From: Actinomycetes bacterium
Lineage (GTDB): Bacteria; Planctomycetota; Phycisphaerae; JAACET01
Direction of reading: 5' to 3'
Assembly (NCBI GenBank): GCA_030614915.1
Contig: JAUXAG010000012.1
Coordinates: 27,632-91,631 of the forward strand
Length of the DNA stretch: 64,000 nt
Part shown: positions 18,351-27,718 of the stretch, piece by piece
Numbering within the stretch: position 1 is the first letter of the stretch
How the letters are laid out: every line of letters begins with the position of its first letter
Translations under genes and position numbers: made by a program
The notes under the pieces: model-generated
The model's input: the letters and a program-made list of their open reading frames with translations, nothing else
Database searches by the model: none
What the model was told of the DNA's origin: nothing

Positions 18351-18367
18351 TGGTACGGTTATTGCTT
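18351..18367 (+). promoter_or_regulatory. Sigma-54 (-24/-12) promoter TGGTACGGTTATTGCTT
   Basis: GG (18352-18353) - N10 - GC (18364-18365), close to consensus TGGCACG-N4-TTGCW; upstream of 18409 and next to an NtrC-type activator. Confidence 0.75.
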
Positions 18368-18408
18368 AACCTTAGGTAATCGCAAAACACAATGTTAAGG
18401 AGTGAACA

Positions 18409-18705
18409 ATGTCAGAAAATAATATGAGATATCGTGGTATATGCTTCACGTGCAAAAATGCTCCAGGCTGCACTTTCCCAAGAGATTCCCAGAAACCTAT
18501 GCTACACTGCGAGGAGTTTGAAGTTGACACATGTCCTTCGGTAAAGACCACAGGAAAAGACAAGTCACCGGCAACTACTTCAGTTGATGCTGAGGACAAG
18601 GATTCAGGCAAATTCATTGGGATATGCAGCAATTGCGATAATCGCAGAACCTGCGTCTTCCCAAAGTCTGAAGGTGGCATTTGGCATTGCGAGGAGTATC
18701 AATAG
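18409..18705 (+). CDS. Small protein with two tandem Cys/His motifs, unknown function
   Basis: GICFTCKNAPGCTFPRDSQKPMLHCEEFE and GICSNCDNRRTCVFPKSEGGIWHCEEYQ; RBS aaggag. Confidence 0.75.
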   Translation: MSENNMRYRGICFTCKNAPGCTFPRDSQKPMLHCEEFEVDTCPSVKTTGKDKSPATTSVDAEDKDSGKFIGICSNCDNRRTCVFPKSEGGIWHCEEYQ

Positions 18706-18706
18706 A

Positions 18707-19597
18707 ATGGAACAAAACGCTGCTATCTCGAGCAAAGACAATATCTGTGCGGAAGGCAAGGTAGAGTCGAAAGACATCTTAAGAATTCTGGAAAGTCATA
18801 ATAAGGACAGGGGCGGGCTTATTTCTATTCTTGAAGAGATCCAATCTGAGTATGGCTATCTTCCTGAAGAGGCGCTTAGAATAGTGAGCGAACGAACGGG
18901 TCGCAGCCTGGTTGATATATATGGTGTAGCAACGTTTTACAGATTTTTTAGTCTGCAGGCTAAAGGCAAACACCTTATTTGTGCATGTCTTGGCACAGCC
19001 TGCCATGTTCGTGGAGCACCGAGGATAGTAGCAGAACTTGAGCAGCAACTTACTATAAAAGCAGGTCAGACAACCCCAGATAAGGAATTTACACTGGAAA
19101 CGGTAAATTGCCTGGGCGCCTGTGCCCTTGGGCCGGTGGTTGTTATTGATGGCCATTACTTTTCAAAGGTCAGAAAATCAAAAGTCAAACAACTTCTGGA
19201 GCAGGCAGGCGAAGGATTTGACAAATTCGACATAGGAAAGGATGAACGGATATTCCCTATCGAGGTAAGTTGTCCCCACTGTAACCATAGTTTCAAGGAT
19301 AAGACTTTTGCCATCGACGGCTACCCCTGTCTCAAGATAAATGTTGCTACAGATCACCAGCAGGGTTGGATAAGACTGTCGTGTTTATATGGTAGTTACA
19401 GTGTTTCTACGGAGTTTGAAATCCCCGAAGGTATGGTTGTTAATTTTATTTGTCCGCATTGTAATTCAGAAATCCACAGCACGTCGGATTGTTCACAATG
19501 CGGGGCACCAATGATACCGATGCTTGTTGATGGTGGTGGTATAGTTAGTATTTGTACCCGCCGTGGGTGTAAAAACCATATGTTGGATTTGGTTTAG
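18707..19597 (+). CDS. NuoE/HydC-like [2Fe-2S] thioredoxin-fold subunit with C-terminal zinc-ribbon extension
   Basis: VESKDILRILESHNKDRGGLISILEEIQSEYGYLPEEALRIVSERTGRSLVDIYGVATFYRFF...CLGTACHVRGAP...NCLGACALGPVV; then CPHCNHSF, CPHCNSEIH, CSQCGAP, CTRRGCKN. Confidence 0.9.
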   Translation: MEQNAAISSKDNICAEGKVESKDILRILESHNKDRGGLISILEEIQSEYGYLPEEALRIVSERTGRSLVDIYGVATFYRFFSLQAKGKHLICACLGTACHVRGAPRIVAELEQQLTIKAGQTTPDKEFTLETVNCLGACALGPVVVIDGHYFSKVRKSKVKQLLEQAGEGFDKFDIGKDERIFPIEVSCPHCNHSFKDKTFAIDGYPCLKINVATDHQQGWIRLSCLYGSYSVSTEFEIPEGMVVNFICPHCNSEIHSTSDCSQCGAPMIPMLVDGGGIVSICTRRGCKNHMLDLV

Positions 19598-19615
19598 TTT
19601 GTGTAAGGTTGTGAA

Positions 19616-22600
19616 ATGCTAAGGTTATCTTCTATAAATGAGTTGAAAGAATTACGGAGCGTACTTTTTAACAACGCCGATGAAAATAAACCACGCATAG
19701 TCATTTGTGCGGGAACAGCTTGTCACGCAAGTGGCTCAAACGGCATAATTCGGGTAGTTAAGAAGCACATTATTGAAAAACACCTGGTGGGAACAGTGTC
19801 GCTTCGAATTACCGGATGCCATGGGTTCTGTGAAATGGGACCTTTTATTCTCACTGAACCGCAGCAGGCATTTTACATACAGGTAAAATTCGGTGATGTC
19901 CCACGAATTATCGAGGCGATGCTTTCGGACAAATACGTCGAAGACCTATTGTATCAGAATCCTCATACAGGCGAGAAGTACTACAACCGTGACGATATTC
20001 CCTTCTTCAAGAATCAACAGCGCAGCATCTTGGGGCTCAATCAGAAGATAGACCCAATCAGGATATACAACTATATCGCTCAGGAAGGTTACAGTGCTCT
20101 GGAGCAAGTATTATCGAAGCAAAACGCCGAGTGGGTAGTGCAACAGGTTAAACGTTCAGGGTTGCGTGGCCGCGGCGGCGGTGGATTTCCAACAGGCTTG
20201 AAATGGGAACTGCTGGCAAAACAACCCGACAGTCGTGGTAAGTTTCTCGTGTGCAACGCTGATGAAGGTGATCCTGGTGCCTATATGGACCGCAGCGTAC
20301 TTGAGGGCAATCCGCACAGCATTATCGAAGGAATGATTATTGGTGCTCACGGTACAGGAGCAACCGAAGGAATAGTTTATGTTCGCAATGAATATCCTCT
20401 TGCGGTTAAGCATTTAAATATTGCCCTGAAGCAGGCACATGAACTTGGTCTTTTGGGCCAGGATATACTCGGAACCGGTTTTTCATTTGATATCAAAGTT
20501 GTCAAAGGTGCCGGAGCATTTGTATGCGGCGAAGAAACGGCACTGATACGGTCCATCGAGGGGAAAATGGGTGAACCTCGTCAACGCCCGCCGTTCCCTA
20601 TACAAAAAGGTATTGACGGTAAACCAACCGCTATCAACAACGTTGAAACCTGGGCGAACATCCCCTTGATCTTCAGGTTAGGAGCCGAGGAATTCGGAAA
20701 GGTCGGGACTAAGAATAACTCAGGCACCAAAATATTCAGCTTGGTCGGAAAAATCAGGAATACCGGCCTTGTCGAAGTACCCATGGGTACCACTATCAAG
20801 GAAATTGTTTACGGCATTGGCGGTGGTCCCGTTGGAAAGGCCAAAATAAAGGCGGTACAGACAGGCGGCCCATCCGGGGGGTGCATTCCTGCCGATATGT
20901 TTGATTTGCCGGTCGATTACGACAGCTTAACCGCCGCGGGGTCAATCATGGGCTCGGGCGGCATGATTGTTATGGATGAAAATACCTGTATGGTAGATAT
21001 CGCTAAATACTTCATGAATTTCCTCAAAAATGAATCCTGCGGCAAATGTTTTACCTGCCGAAAGGGCACGCAGCGGATGTACGAAATCCTCGACGACATC
21101 TCAAAAGGTAAGGTGTCGCTCGACCATTTAGACCTTCTGAAAGAATTAGCGGAGGTGGTCAAGGATACCACGATGTGCGGCCTTGGACAGACGGCGTCGA
21201 ATCCTGTTTTGACTACCCTTCGCTACTTTCGTGGTGAATACCAGCGGCATATGGTTGATAAAAAGTGTGATGCTTTCGTGTGCAAAGATCTGGTGGGTGC
21301 GCCCTGCCAAGCCGGTTGCCCCCTGGACACCGAGGTTTGGCGTTATGTTGGGCTGATTGAAAAGGGCGAATACGAAGAAGCCTACAAAGTTATCAGACAA
21401 GCCAACCCGTTCCCATCGGTCTGCGCTCGGGTTTGTGGTCGCAAGTGCGAAACCAGATGCAACCTTGCAGCCAGCGGGGGCGAAGCTATTGCGATTCGAG
21501 CCTTGAAAAGGTTTATAACCGATAGAATTGATCCGGCGGTCTATAAGTCTGTAAGCACCGTCAGGGACATTAAAAATATCAGCAGAGTAGCAATCATAGG
21601 CGCGGGGCCTGCCGGTCTATCGGCTGCCCACCATCTTTCGTTACTTGGCCATAAAGTGACGCTAATTGAAGCCGAGGATGAGCCTGGTGGAATGCTTACT
21701 AGTTGTATACCAGATTATCGTCTCGGTCGGGATGTGGCACACAAAGAAATAGAATCACTGCTTGACGAAAACATCACCCTCAGATGCGGAACAAAGCTGG
21801 GTCGCGACGTAACTATCGACGGGTTACTTGAAGATGGATTCAAAACGGTTTTCCTTGCGATAGGAGCAGATAAAAGCTGGCAATTGGGCCTGGAGGGAGA
21901 AGACACCGGAGGAGTTTACTCATCAATGGAATTCCTCAAAGCCTTCAATTTAAGAGGCCAGGAGTTGGCCAAAGGACGCGTAGGTATCATTGGTGGTGGC
22001 AACTCGGCTGTGGACGCCGCAAGAGTGGCTATCCGTCAGAAAAAAGTCAAAAGTGTAACCCTGCTCTACCGCCGTACCTCCCAGGAGATGCCTGCTTACG
22101 CCGAAGAAATCGAAGCAGCTCTTGAGGAGGGTATAAGGCTTGAAACATTGGTCTCGCCAACAAGTATACGTTACATTGAAGCTGCTGAAGCTGAGGGGGT
22201 AAAAGTCGAAACATTCGTCGAGCCCGTGAAAATAGATTCAGCCAATGGACGGTTAGCTGACATTAAATGCATTAGAAACAAGCTGGGCGACTTTGACTCA
22301 AGCGGACGACGCAGGCCGGTCCCAATTGCTGGTACCGAGTTCACGATTCCATTGGACACCATGATAGTAGCCATCGGCGAGCGTCCGGATAGCGATTGTC
22401 TCGTTTCTATGGGATTGGAAGTTGATAAGAGCGGCAGGATGAAGGTCGATGCCAAAACCCTTCGTACTAACCGTAAAGGCGTATTTGCCGGTGGAGATCT
22501 GGTCACAGGTCCCAATACGGTTGTTGATGCCATAGCGGCGGGAAAGAAAGCAGCAGAGGTAATAGACCGTTATCTTCGCGGCGAAGAACTCGCTAAGCCA

Positions 22601-22858
22601 CCCGAAGTAAAATTACCCGAGTTCTTCATAGAACCTGCTGTCGTCGGCGATGAGGAAGACGAAGAAGTGACAAGAGCCGAACCCGCCACGCTGCCGGCCA
22701 AATCGAGGAAAAAGAGCTTTGCGGAAGTAGAGTTACCTCTGTCTGTCGAGCAGGCAAAACGTGAGGCCAGAAGGTGCCTGAGGTGTGATCTTGAGTTTAC
22801 GCAATGTAAAGAAGATGAACAGGCAAAATGTACAGCAGCGCAGGAAAAGTCAGCATGA
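19616..22858 (+). CDS. NuoF/HydB-like flavoprotein fused to a GltD-type (glutamate synthase beta subunit-like) FAD/NAD(P)H oxidoreductase
   Basis: N-terminal 2Fe-2S (CAGTACHASGSNG..TGCHGFCEMGP); NuoF core GLRGRGGGGFPTGLKWE, CNADEGDPGAYMDR, ESCGKCFTCRKGT; then CxxxCPL..CARVCGRKCETRC and VAIIGAGPAGLSAAHHL, GIIGGGNSAVDAAR, GVFAGGDLVTGPNTVVDAIAAGKKAA. Confidence 0.93.
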   Translation: MLRLSSINELKELRSVLFNNADENKPRIVICAGTACHASGSNGIIRVVKKHIIEKHLVGTVSLRITGCHGFCEMGPFILTEPQQAFYIQVKFGDVPRIIEAMLSDKYVEDLLYQNPHTGEKYYNRDDIPFFKNQQRSILGLNQKIDPIRIYNYIAQEGYSALEQVLSKQNAEWVVQQVKRSGLRGRGGGGFPTGLKWELLAKQPDSRGKFLVCNADEGDPGAYMDRSVLEGNPHSIIEGMIIGAHGTGATEGIVYVRNEYPLAVKHLNIALKQAHELGLLGQDILGTGFSFDIKVVKGAGAFVCGEETALIRSIEGKMGEPRQRPPFPIQKGIDGKPTAINNVETWANIPLIFRLGAEEFGKVGTKNNSGTKIFSLVGKIRNTGLVEVPMGTTIKEIVYGIGGGPVGKAKIKAVQTGGPSGGCIPADMFDLPVDYDSLTAAGSIMGSGGMIVMDENTCMVDIAKYFMNFLKNESCGKCFTCRKGTQRMYEILDDISKGKVSLDHLDLLKELAEVVKDTTMCGLGQTASNPVLTTLRYFRGEYQRHMVDKKCDAFVCKDLVGAPCQAGCPLDTEVWRYVGLIEKGEYEEAYKVIRQANPFPSVCARVCGRKCETRCNLAASGGEAIAIRALKRFITDRIDPAVYKSVSTVRDIKNISRVAIIGAGPAGLSAAHHLSLLGHKVTLIEAEDEPGGMLTSCIPDYRLGRDVAHKEIESLLDENITLRCGTKLGRDVTIDGLLEDGFKTVFLAIGADKSWQLGLEGEDTGGVYSSMEFLKAFNLRGQELAKGRVGIIGGGNSAVDAARVAIRQKKVKSVTLLYRRTSQEMPAYAEEIEAALEEGIRLETLVSPTSIRYIEAAEAEGVKVETFVEPVKIDSANGRLADIKCIRNKLGDFDSSGRRRPVPIAGTEFTIPLDTMIVAIGERPDSDCLVSMGLEVDKSGRMKVDAKTLRTNRKGVFAGGDLVTGPNTVVDAIAAGKKAAEVIDRYLRGEELAKPPEVKLPEFFIEPAVVGDEEDEEVTRAEPATLPAKSRKKSFAEVELPLSVEQAKREARRCLRCDLEFTQCKEDEQAKCTAAQEKSA

Positions 22859-23532
22859 TTAATTTGAAGATAAATGGCTTGAACGTTTCAGTCGAAAAAG
22901 GCACTACCCTGTTGGAAGCTGCAAAATTTCTTGGGTTTCCAATTCCTACACTGTGCCATATGGATGGGCTTTCTCCTTATGGCGCCTGTCGGCTTTGTGT
23001 GGTAGAGATTGGTGAGGATTCAAACGCAAAACTGGTTTCCTCATGTATCTATCCAGCCGAAGAAGGATTAAAGGTACGCACCGCATCAACGAGGGTACTA
23101 AAGGCACGTAAAATGATTCTGGAACTGCTGCTGGCTTCCTGTCCGCAATCCAAAACGATTCAGGATGTTGCGTCTGCACATGGTATTCGTCAACAGCGTT
23201 TCAAACAGGAATATGAAGATTGCATCCTTTGCGGCCTGTGTGTTCGAATGTGCGAAGAACAAATGATGGCCAAGGCTATCGGTTTTAGAGGACGCGGTGA
23301 GAATAGAAGCATCGGCACACCGTTTGATATCAAGTCTGACGTTTGCAGGCTGTGCGGGGGTTGTATGTATGTGTGCCCAGCCTGTCAGCTTCGCTGCACG
23401 TACAATGAGCCGGAAAAAGCAATCTGTGGTGGTTGTGCAAATCTGGCACCGCCCTGTGTCGAGAAAGAAGAATTTGATGATATGATGTGCTACATGAATC
23501 CTTGTGTAGCTTGTGAGATAAAGAAAGATTGA
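22855..23532 (+). CDS. NuoG/HydA N-terminus-like [2Fe-2S]/[4Fe-4S] ferredoxin subunit
   Basis: INLKINGLNVSVEKGTTLLEAAKFLGFPIPTLCHMDGLSPYGACRLCVVE; CILCGLCVRMCEE; CRLCGGCMYVCPACQ. ATGA overlap with the upstream gene. Confidence 0.9.
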   Translation: MINLKINGLNVSVEKGTTLLEAAKFLGFPIPTLCHMDGLSPYGACRLCVVEIGEDSNAKLVSSCIYPAEEGLKVRTASTRVLKARKMILELLLASCPQSKTIQDVASAHGIRQQRFKQEYEDCILCGLCVRMCEEQMMAKAIGFRGRGENRSIGTPFDIKSDVCRLCGGCMYVCPACQLRCTYNEPEKAICGGCANLAPPCVEKEEFDDMMCYMNPCVACEIKKD

Positions 23533-23561
23533 TAGGCTAATAAGCAAAGGAGTTAAACAAG

Positions 23562-25151
23562 ATGTCACGTACGTTTTCAAAAATAAACGCTTCAGCGGCA
23601 ACTCTGACAAAGAATAGAACGGAAGATTCAGTTGTGCCCGCGTCGGGTATGTGTGTTACCTGCGTGGATGGCTGCGTCGGTATGTGTGAGATCGGCAAAT
23701 CGGCCTACAGAGGCCACGAAGTCATTTATCCGCAGCCTTTTGGAATGGTTACTACTGCCGCCGAAAAGAGTTATCCGGTTGATTATTCACACTTCAACAT
23801 TATGGGCACTGCTGTGGGCGCACACGGCATTGAACCCGACAGCGACAAAGCCATTTTCCCCGCGGTAAATCTAGAAGTCATTTTTGGGCAAAATAATGGG
23901 ATAAAGTATCGTTATCCCTGGCATATTCCGGGAATTGGTTCCACAAACATCGCAAAGAATAATTGGGAAGGCCTGGCCATCGGTTCTGCCCTGGCTGGAA
24001 CCGGCTTGACTATCGGCGAGAACGTTGTAGGAATGGACCCCGAGGTGATTATCAAGAACGGCCGAGTGGTTGATACCGTTGACCTTAAACGCCGTGTCAA
24101 ACTCTATAAAGACTATCAACGTGACGGCTACGGTGCAATCATTGTACAGGCAAACGTCGAGGATACCAGGCTGGGCGTACAGGAATATGCAATCGAAAAG
24201 CTCGGAGTCGAGTGTGTGGAACTCAAGTGGGGCCAGGGTGCCAAGGATATCGGCGGAGAGGTGAAAATCCAGAACCTCAAAAAGGCTCAAATGTTATATA
24301 AGCGGGGGTATGTGGTGCTTCCGAATCCCACTGACCCGGATGTAATCAAAGCTTTTGAAAAAGGTGCATTCAAGGAATTTGAGAGACATTCTCGAGTGGG
24401 AATGGTATCCGAAGAGTCATTTGCGAAAAGGGTAGAAGAGTTGCGAAAGGCCGGTGCCAAGTACATCTTTCTCAAAACAGGAGCCTATCGGCCGGCGGAT
24501 TTGGCAAGGGCAATAGTATTTGCTTCTCGCTATAAAATCGACCTTCTGACCGTTGATGGTGCCGGCGGTGGTACGGGCATGAGTCCCTGGCGGATGATGA
24601 ACGAGTGGGGCATACCTCCTGTCGAATTACATTCACTTCTATATCAATATGCCAAACGCCTTGCTGACAAAGGTGCGTATATTCCGACATTGGCTTTGGC
24701 CGGTGGATTCACCTTCGAAGATCAAATCTTCAAAGGTCTTGCACTTGGTTCTCCATTTGTAAAGTTGATAGGAATGGCCAGAGGCCCCATTGCGGCAGCT
24801 ATGGTAGGTAAAACGATAGGCCGCACGATGGAAGAGCAGCAGATACCAGTGTACATTGAGAGATTCGGAAATACTAAGGATGAAATTTTCGTAACCGCAA
24901 GCACACTGCGTAAGGAACTGGGTGATAAGGAATTCGAGAAACTTCCGACCGGCGCCTTGGGGCTTTACACCTATTACGAACGTCTTGCCCAAGGCCTGCG
25001 CCAACTAATGGCAGGCAGCCGGAAGTTTGCTATAGAACATATTACAAGAGACGATATAGCAGCTTTGACACACCAGGCAGCAAACATTAGTGGGATTAAA
25101 TATGTAATGGATGTGGATCAAGGAAAGGCTGAAAGAATTCTCAATAGCTAA
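23562..25151 (+). CDS. FMN-binding glutamate synthase-like protein (GltB synthase-domain family)
   Basis: MCVTCVDGCVGMCEIG Cys-rich N-terminus; LLTVDGAGGGTGMSPWRMMNEWGIP; TLALAGGFTFEDQIFKGLALGSPFVKLIGMARGP. Confidence 0.88.
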   Translation: MSRTFSKINASAATLTKNRTEDSVVPASGMCVTCVDGCVGMCEIGKSAYRGHEVIYPQPFGMVTTAAEKSYPVDYSHFNIMGTAVGAHGIEPDSDKAIFPAVNLEVIFGQNNGIKYRYPWHIPGIGSTNIAKNNWEGLAIGSALAGTGLTIGENVVGMDPEVIIKNGRVVDTVDLKRRVKLYKDYQRDGYGAIIVQANVEDTRLGVQEYAIEKLGVECVELKWGQGAKDIGGEVKIQNLKKAQMLYKRGYVVLPNPTDPDVIKAFEKGAFKEFERHSRVGMVSEESFAKRVEELRKAGAKYIFLKTGAYRPADLARAIVFASRYKIDLLTVDGAGGGTGMSPWRMMNEWGIPPVELHSLLYQYAKRLADKGAYIPTLALAGGFTFEDQIFKGLALGSPFVKLIGMARGPIAAAMVGKTIGRTMEEQQIPVYIERFGNTKDEIFVTASTLRKELGDKEFEKLPTGALGLYTYYERLAQGLRQLMAGSRKFAIEHITRDDIAALTHQAANISGIKYVMDVDQGKAERILNS

Positions 25152-25164
25152 AATCAGATTGTAA

Positions 25165-26033
25165 TTTGGTGGTGTGCTGGTCCAGCGATTCTTGCGCTTG
25201 TTTGGTTTCTGCTTAACTACTTGTTCGTAAATAGATTATCATCCTTGCCTTCGAAATCTGCTCGATGATTGTCTCGGAGGCATAAGATGCTGCCATTGTC
25301 GTGTTCGTCAGACATAGTCATCCCAAAAAGTTGGCCTAAGAACATCAAGTCCAGGGTACTGCACGTCATCTCTTTGGCCCATTACGCCATTACCTACGCC
25401 CGAGGATGGGCAGCAAACAGGTGCTTATGCCATCAATTGTTGGTGCTAACCGCGTAACCTCTTGCAAACAAAGCTATTAGCTGTATAATCTTGCGATGCA
25501 AGGTGTAAGCTGCCAAATTCTAAATGTAACCTCTTGCGGATCAGACGGTTACACTCGAGTCACCAACAGTTAGCGACAGAAGCACCGCGCGAGTGTCTGA
25601 ACACTTGCTTTTGTTTTAGCCTCAGACAACTGGATCATATCGTCCAGACATATGCATCGTACCACAACCAATACCGACCACATCAGGGGCTAGGCAATAG
25701 ACCGCTGGGGGTGCTCGAAGACCCATTGTGGCAGATGGGAGAGATGGATGTGGGACAGATTCGATGCCAGTACTGGCTCGGTGGGCTGCTTAAGCATTAC
25801 TACCGTCAAGCCGCGTGATGCATCTCGCAAGAGTGCCAAACATCCGGGACGGGGCATAACAGATTCATGCGGGATGGATTGCTGTTGCTTTGGCTGTCTT
25901 TCAGCCATATCATGAGGAGCAGTCTTTGATGTGGTGTTGATCAAGCACAAGCACCGCTCAACCGCTTAGTTTCCCACAGACTCTCGGAGGGAACGACATT
26001 TTGGCCCGTCTCTCGGCGTGGCCCACGTCAGGC
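25165..26033 (+). mobile_element. Decayed integrase-type IS: N-terminal and C-terminal transposase pieces with internal deletion
   Basis: N-terminal piece IVIPKSWPKNIKSRVLHVISLAHYAITYARGWAAN (25.3-25.4 kb). C-terminal piece RECLNTCFCFSLRQLDHIVQTYASYHNQYRPHQGLGNRPLGVLEDPL...LLKHYYRQAA* (25.6-25.82 kb). Right end matches 6.24-6.28 kb and 58.18-58.22 kb. Confidence 0.75.
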
Positions 26034-26066
26034 AGAAGCACCGGAAGGCAAATTAGGAGATGGCAA

Positions 26067-26918
26067 ATGGCTGTTGAAAATATGAAGCGGATTCTTGTGG
26101 AGGCCCAGAAGGGACATTATGCCGTTGGTGCGTTTAACATAGTAGATTACAACTCGATGCGTGCCGTGGTAAGTGCTGCAGAAGAAACTTCGGCTCCAGT
26201 GATTGTGCAGACTTCTGTCAAGACAGTAAAGTTTTGGGGAGCTGAGGCTATAGTAGCTTGGTTAAACCAGATAGCTAAAGAAAGTCCTGTTTCGGTGGCA
26301 TTACATTTAGACCACTGCAAGGAAGTCGATTTTTGCAGAAAATGCATTGATGCAGGGTGGTCTTCAGTAATGATTGACGCATCTTCGCTGCCATTTGAAG
26401 AGAATCTTGCGGCTACCAAAAGAGTGGTTGAAATGGCTGAGGCCGTGGCTGTAAGTGTGGAAGCGGAAATGGGTGAGATAGGCGGAGTCGAGGAAGATAT
26501 CGTTGTGGCTGATGAAGATGCCCATCTGGCTGACCCGAAAAAGGTATTAGCATTCTGCCGGGAAGTGGAATTGGCCTGTTTCGCTCCGGCTATCGGAACA
26601 GCTCATGGCGTATATAAAGGTGAGCCTAAACTTGATTTTGAAAGGCTTGAAACAATAGCAAAACAAACCGGTGTGCCGATAGCGTTGCATGGTGGTACGG
26701 GCTTGGCTGACGATGTTTTCAGAAAAGGCATCAGCCTGGGCTGTGCGAAGATAAACATATCCACACAGATTAAATACGCATTTATCGACGGCTTTGTGGA
26801 TTATCATAATGAGAATAAGGTATACGAGCCACTGAAGCCGTTGGGCGCACAGCTTGAAAGAATAAAAAAGGAAGTTAAAGAGAAGATAGAACTATTTGGC
26901 AGTGCCGGAAAGGCGTAA
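26067..26918 (+). CDS. Class II fructose-bisphosphate/ketose-bisphosphate aldolase
   Basis: GAFNIVDYNSMRAV, ALHLDHCKE, VEAEMGEIGGVEED, GTAHGVYKGEPKLDF, ALHGGTGL, KINISTQIK. Start moved to ATG 26067 (RBS aggag). Confidence 0.92.
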   Translation: MAVENMKRILVEAQKGHYAVGAFNIVDYNSMRAVVSAAEETSAPVIVQTSVKTVKFWGAEAIVAWLNQIAKESPVSVALHLDHCKEVDFCRKCIDAGWSSVMIDASSLPFEENLAATKRVVEMAEAVAVSVEAEMGEIGGVEEDIVVADEDAHLADPKKVLAFCREVELACFAPAIGTAHGVYKGEPKLDFERLETIAKQTGVPIALHGGTGLADDVFRKGISLGCAKINISTQIKYAFIDGFVDYHNENKVYEPLKPLGAQLERIKKEVKEKIELFGSAGKA

Positions 26919-26929
26919 AGAGGATTGAT

Positions 26930-27655
26930 ATGACTGAATTAAAAGCATTGATATTTGATTGTGATGGAGTTTTAGTTGATACCGAGCGAGATGGTCACAG
27001 GGTTGCATTCAATCAGGCCTTTGCCCAAAAAGGGTATTGTTTTCAGTGGGACGTAGGGCTTTATGGCGAACTACTGAAAATTGCCGGTGGCAAAGAGCGT
27101 ATGCGAGCTTACTTTGATAAAAACGGCTGGCCGACCGACACATCGGACAAAGATGAGTTTATCAAAGAATTACACCGGCTAAAAACAGATTTTTACATGC
27201 AGATAATCGAGGAGGGGCAGTTGCCCCTGCGCACTGGCATTACGCGCCTTGTGGACCAGGCCATTGCTGGCGGTATCATTTTGGCTGTTTGCTCCACCTC
27301 AAACCAAAGAGCCGTGAACCTTGTGGTAGAAAAGCTGTTGGGGCTTGAGAGGAAAGGAAAGTTTGACGCTATTTTGGCCGGCGATATTGTTTCGAAGAAG
27401 AAGCCTGATCCTGCGATATATAACCTTGCTAAGGAACGTTTAAACCTTGATCCTGCCGGCTGTGTCGTTGTGGAAGACAGTCAAAACGGACTACTGGCAG
27501 CAAAAGGGGCAGGCATGAACTGCATAATTACTACCAGCAGCTATACGGCCAATGAGGACTTTAGCAAAGCCGATCTTGTGGTTGATGAGCTCGGCGATCC
27601 GCCAGATGTTAAAATCAATTTGGAAAACTTAAAGCAAATAGTCGCAAACAAATAA
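26930..27655 (+). CDS. HAD-superfamily hydrolase (CbbY/beta-phosphoglucomutase-like)
   Basis: LIFDCDGVLVDTERDGHRVAFNQAF, CSTSNQRAV, KKKPDPAIYNLA, VVEDSQNGLLAAKGAGM. Confidence 0.92.
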   Translation: MTELKALIFDCDGVLVDTERDGHRVAFNQAFAQKGYCFQWDVGLYGELLKIAGGKERMRAYFDKNGWPTDTSDKDEFIKELHRLKTDFYMQIIEEGQLPLRTGITRLVDQAIAGGIILAVCSTSNQRAVNLVVEKLLGLERKGKFDAILAGDIVSKKKPDPAIYNLAKERLNLDPAGCVVVEDSQNGLLAAKGAGMNCIITTSSYTANEDFSKADLVVDELGDPPDVKINLENLKQIVANK

Positions 27656-27718
27656 TTAATGCGAAAGTTAACAATTAGCTCCTTGCACTTTATTTCAACA
27701 ATTTAAGGAAGGAAAGAT

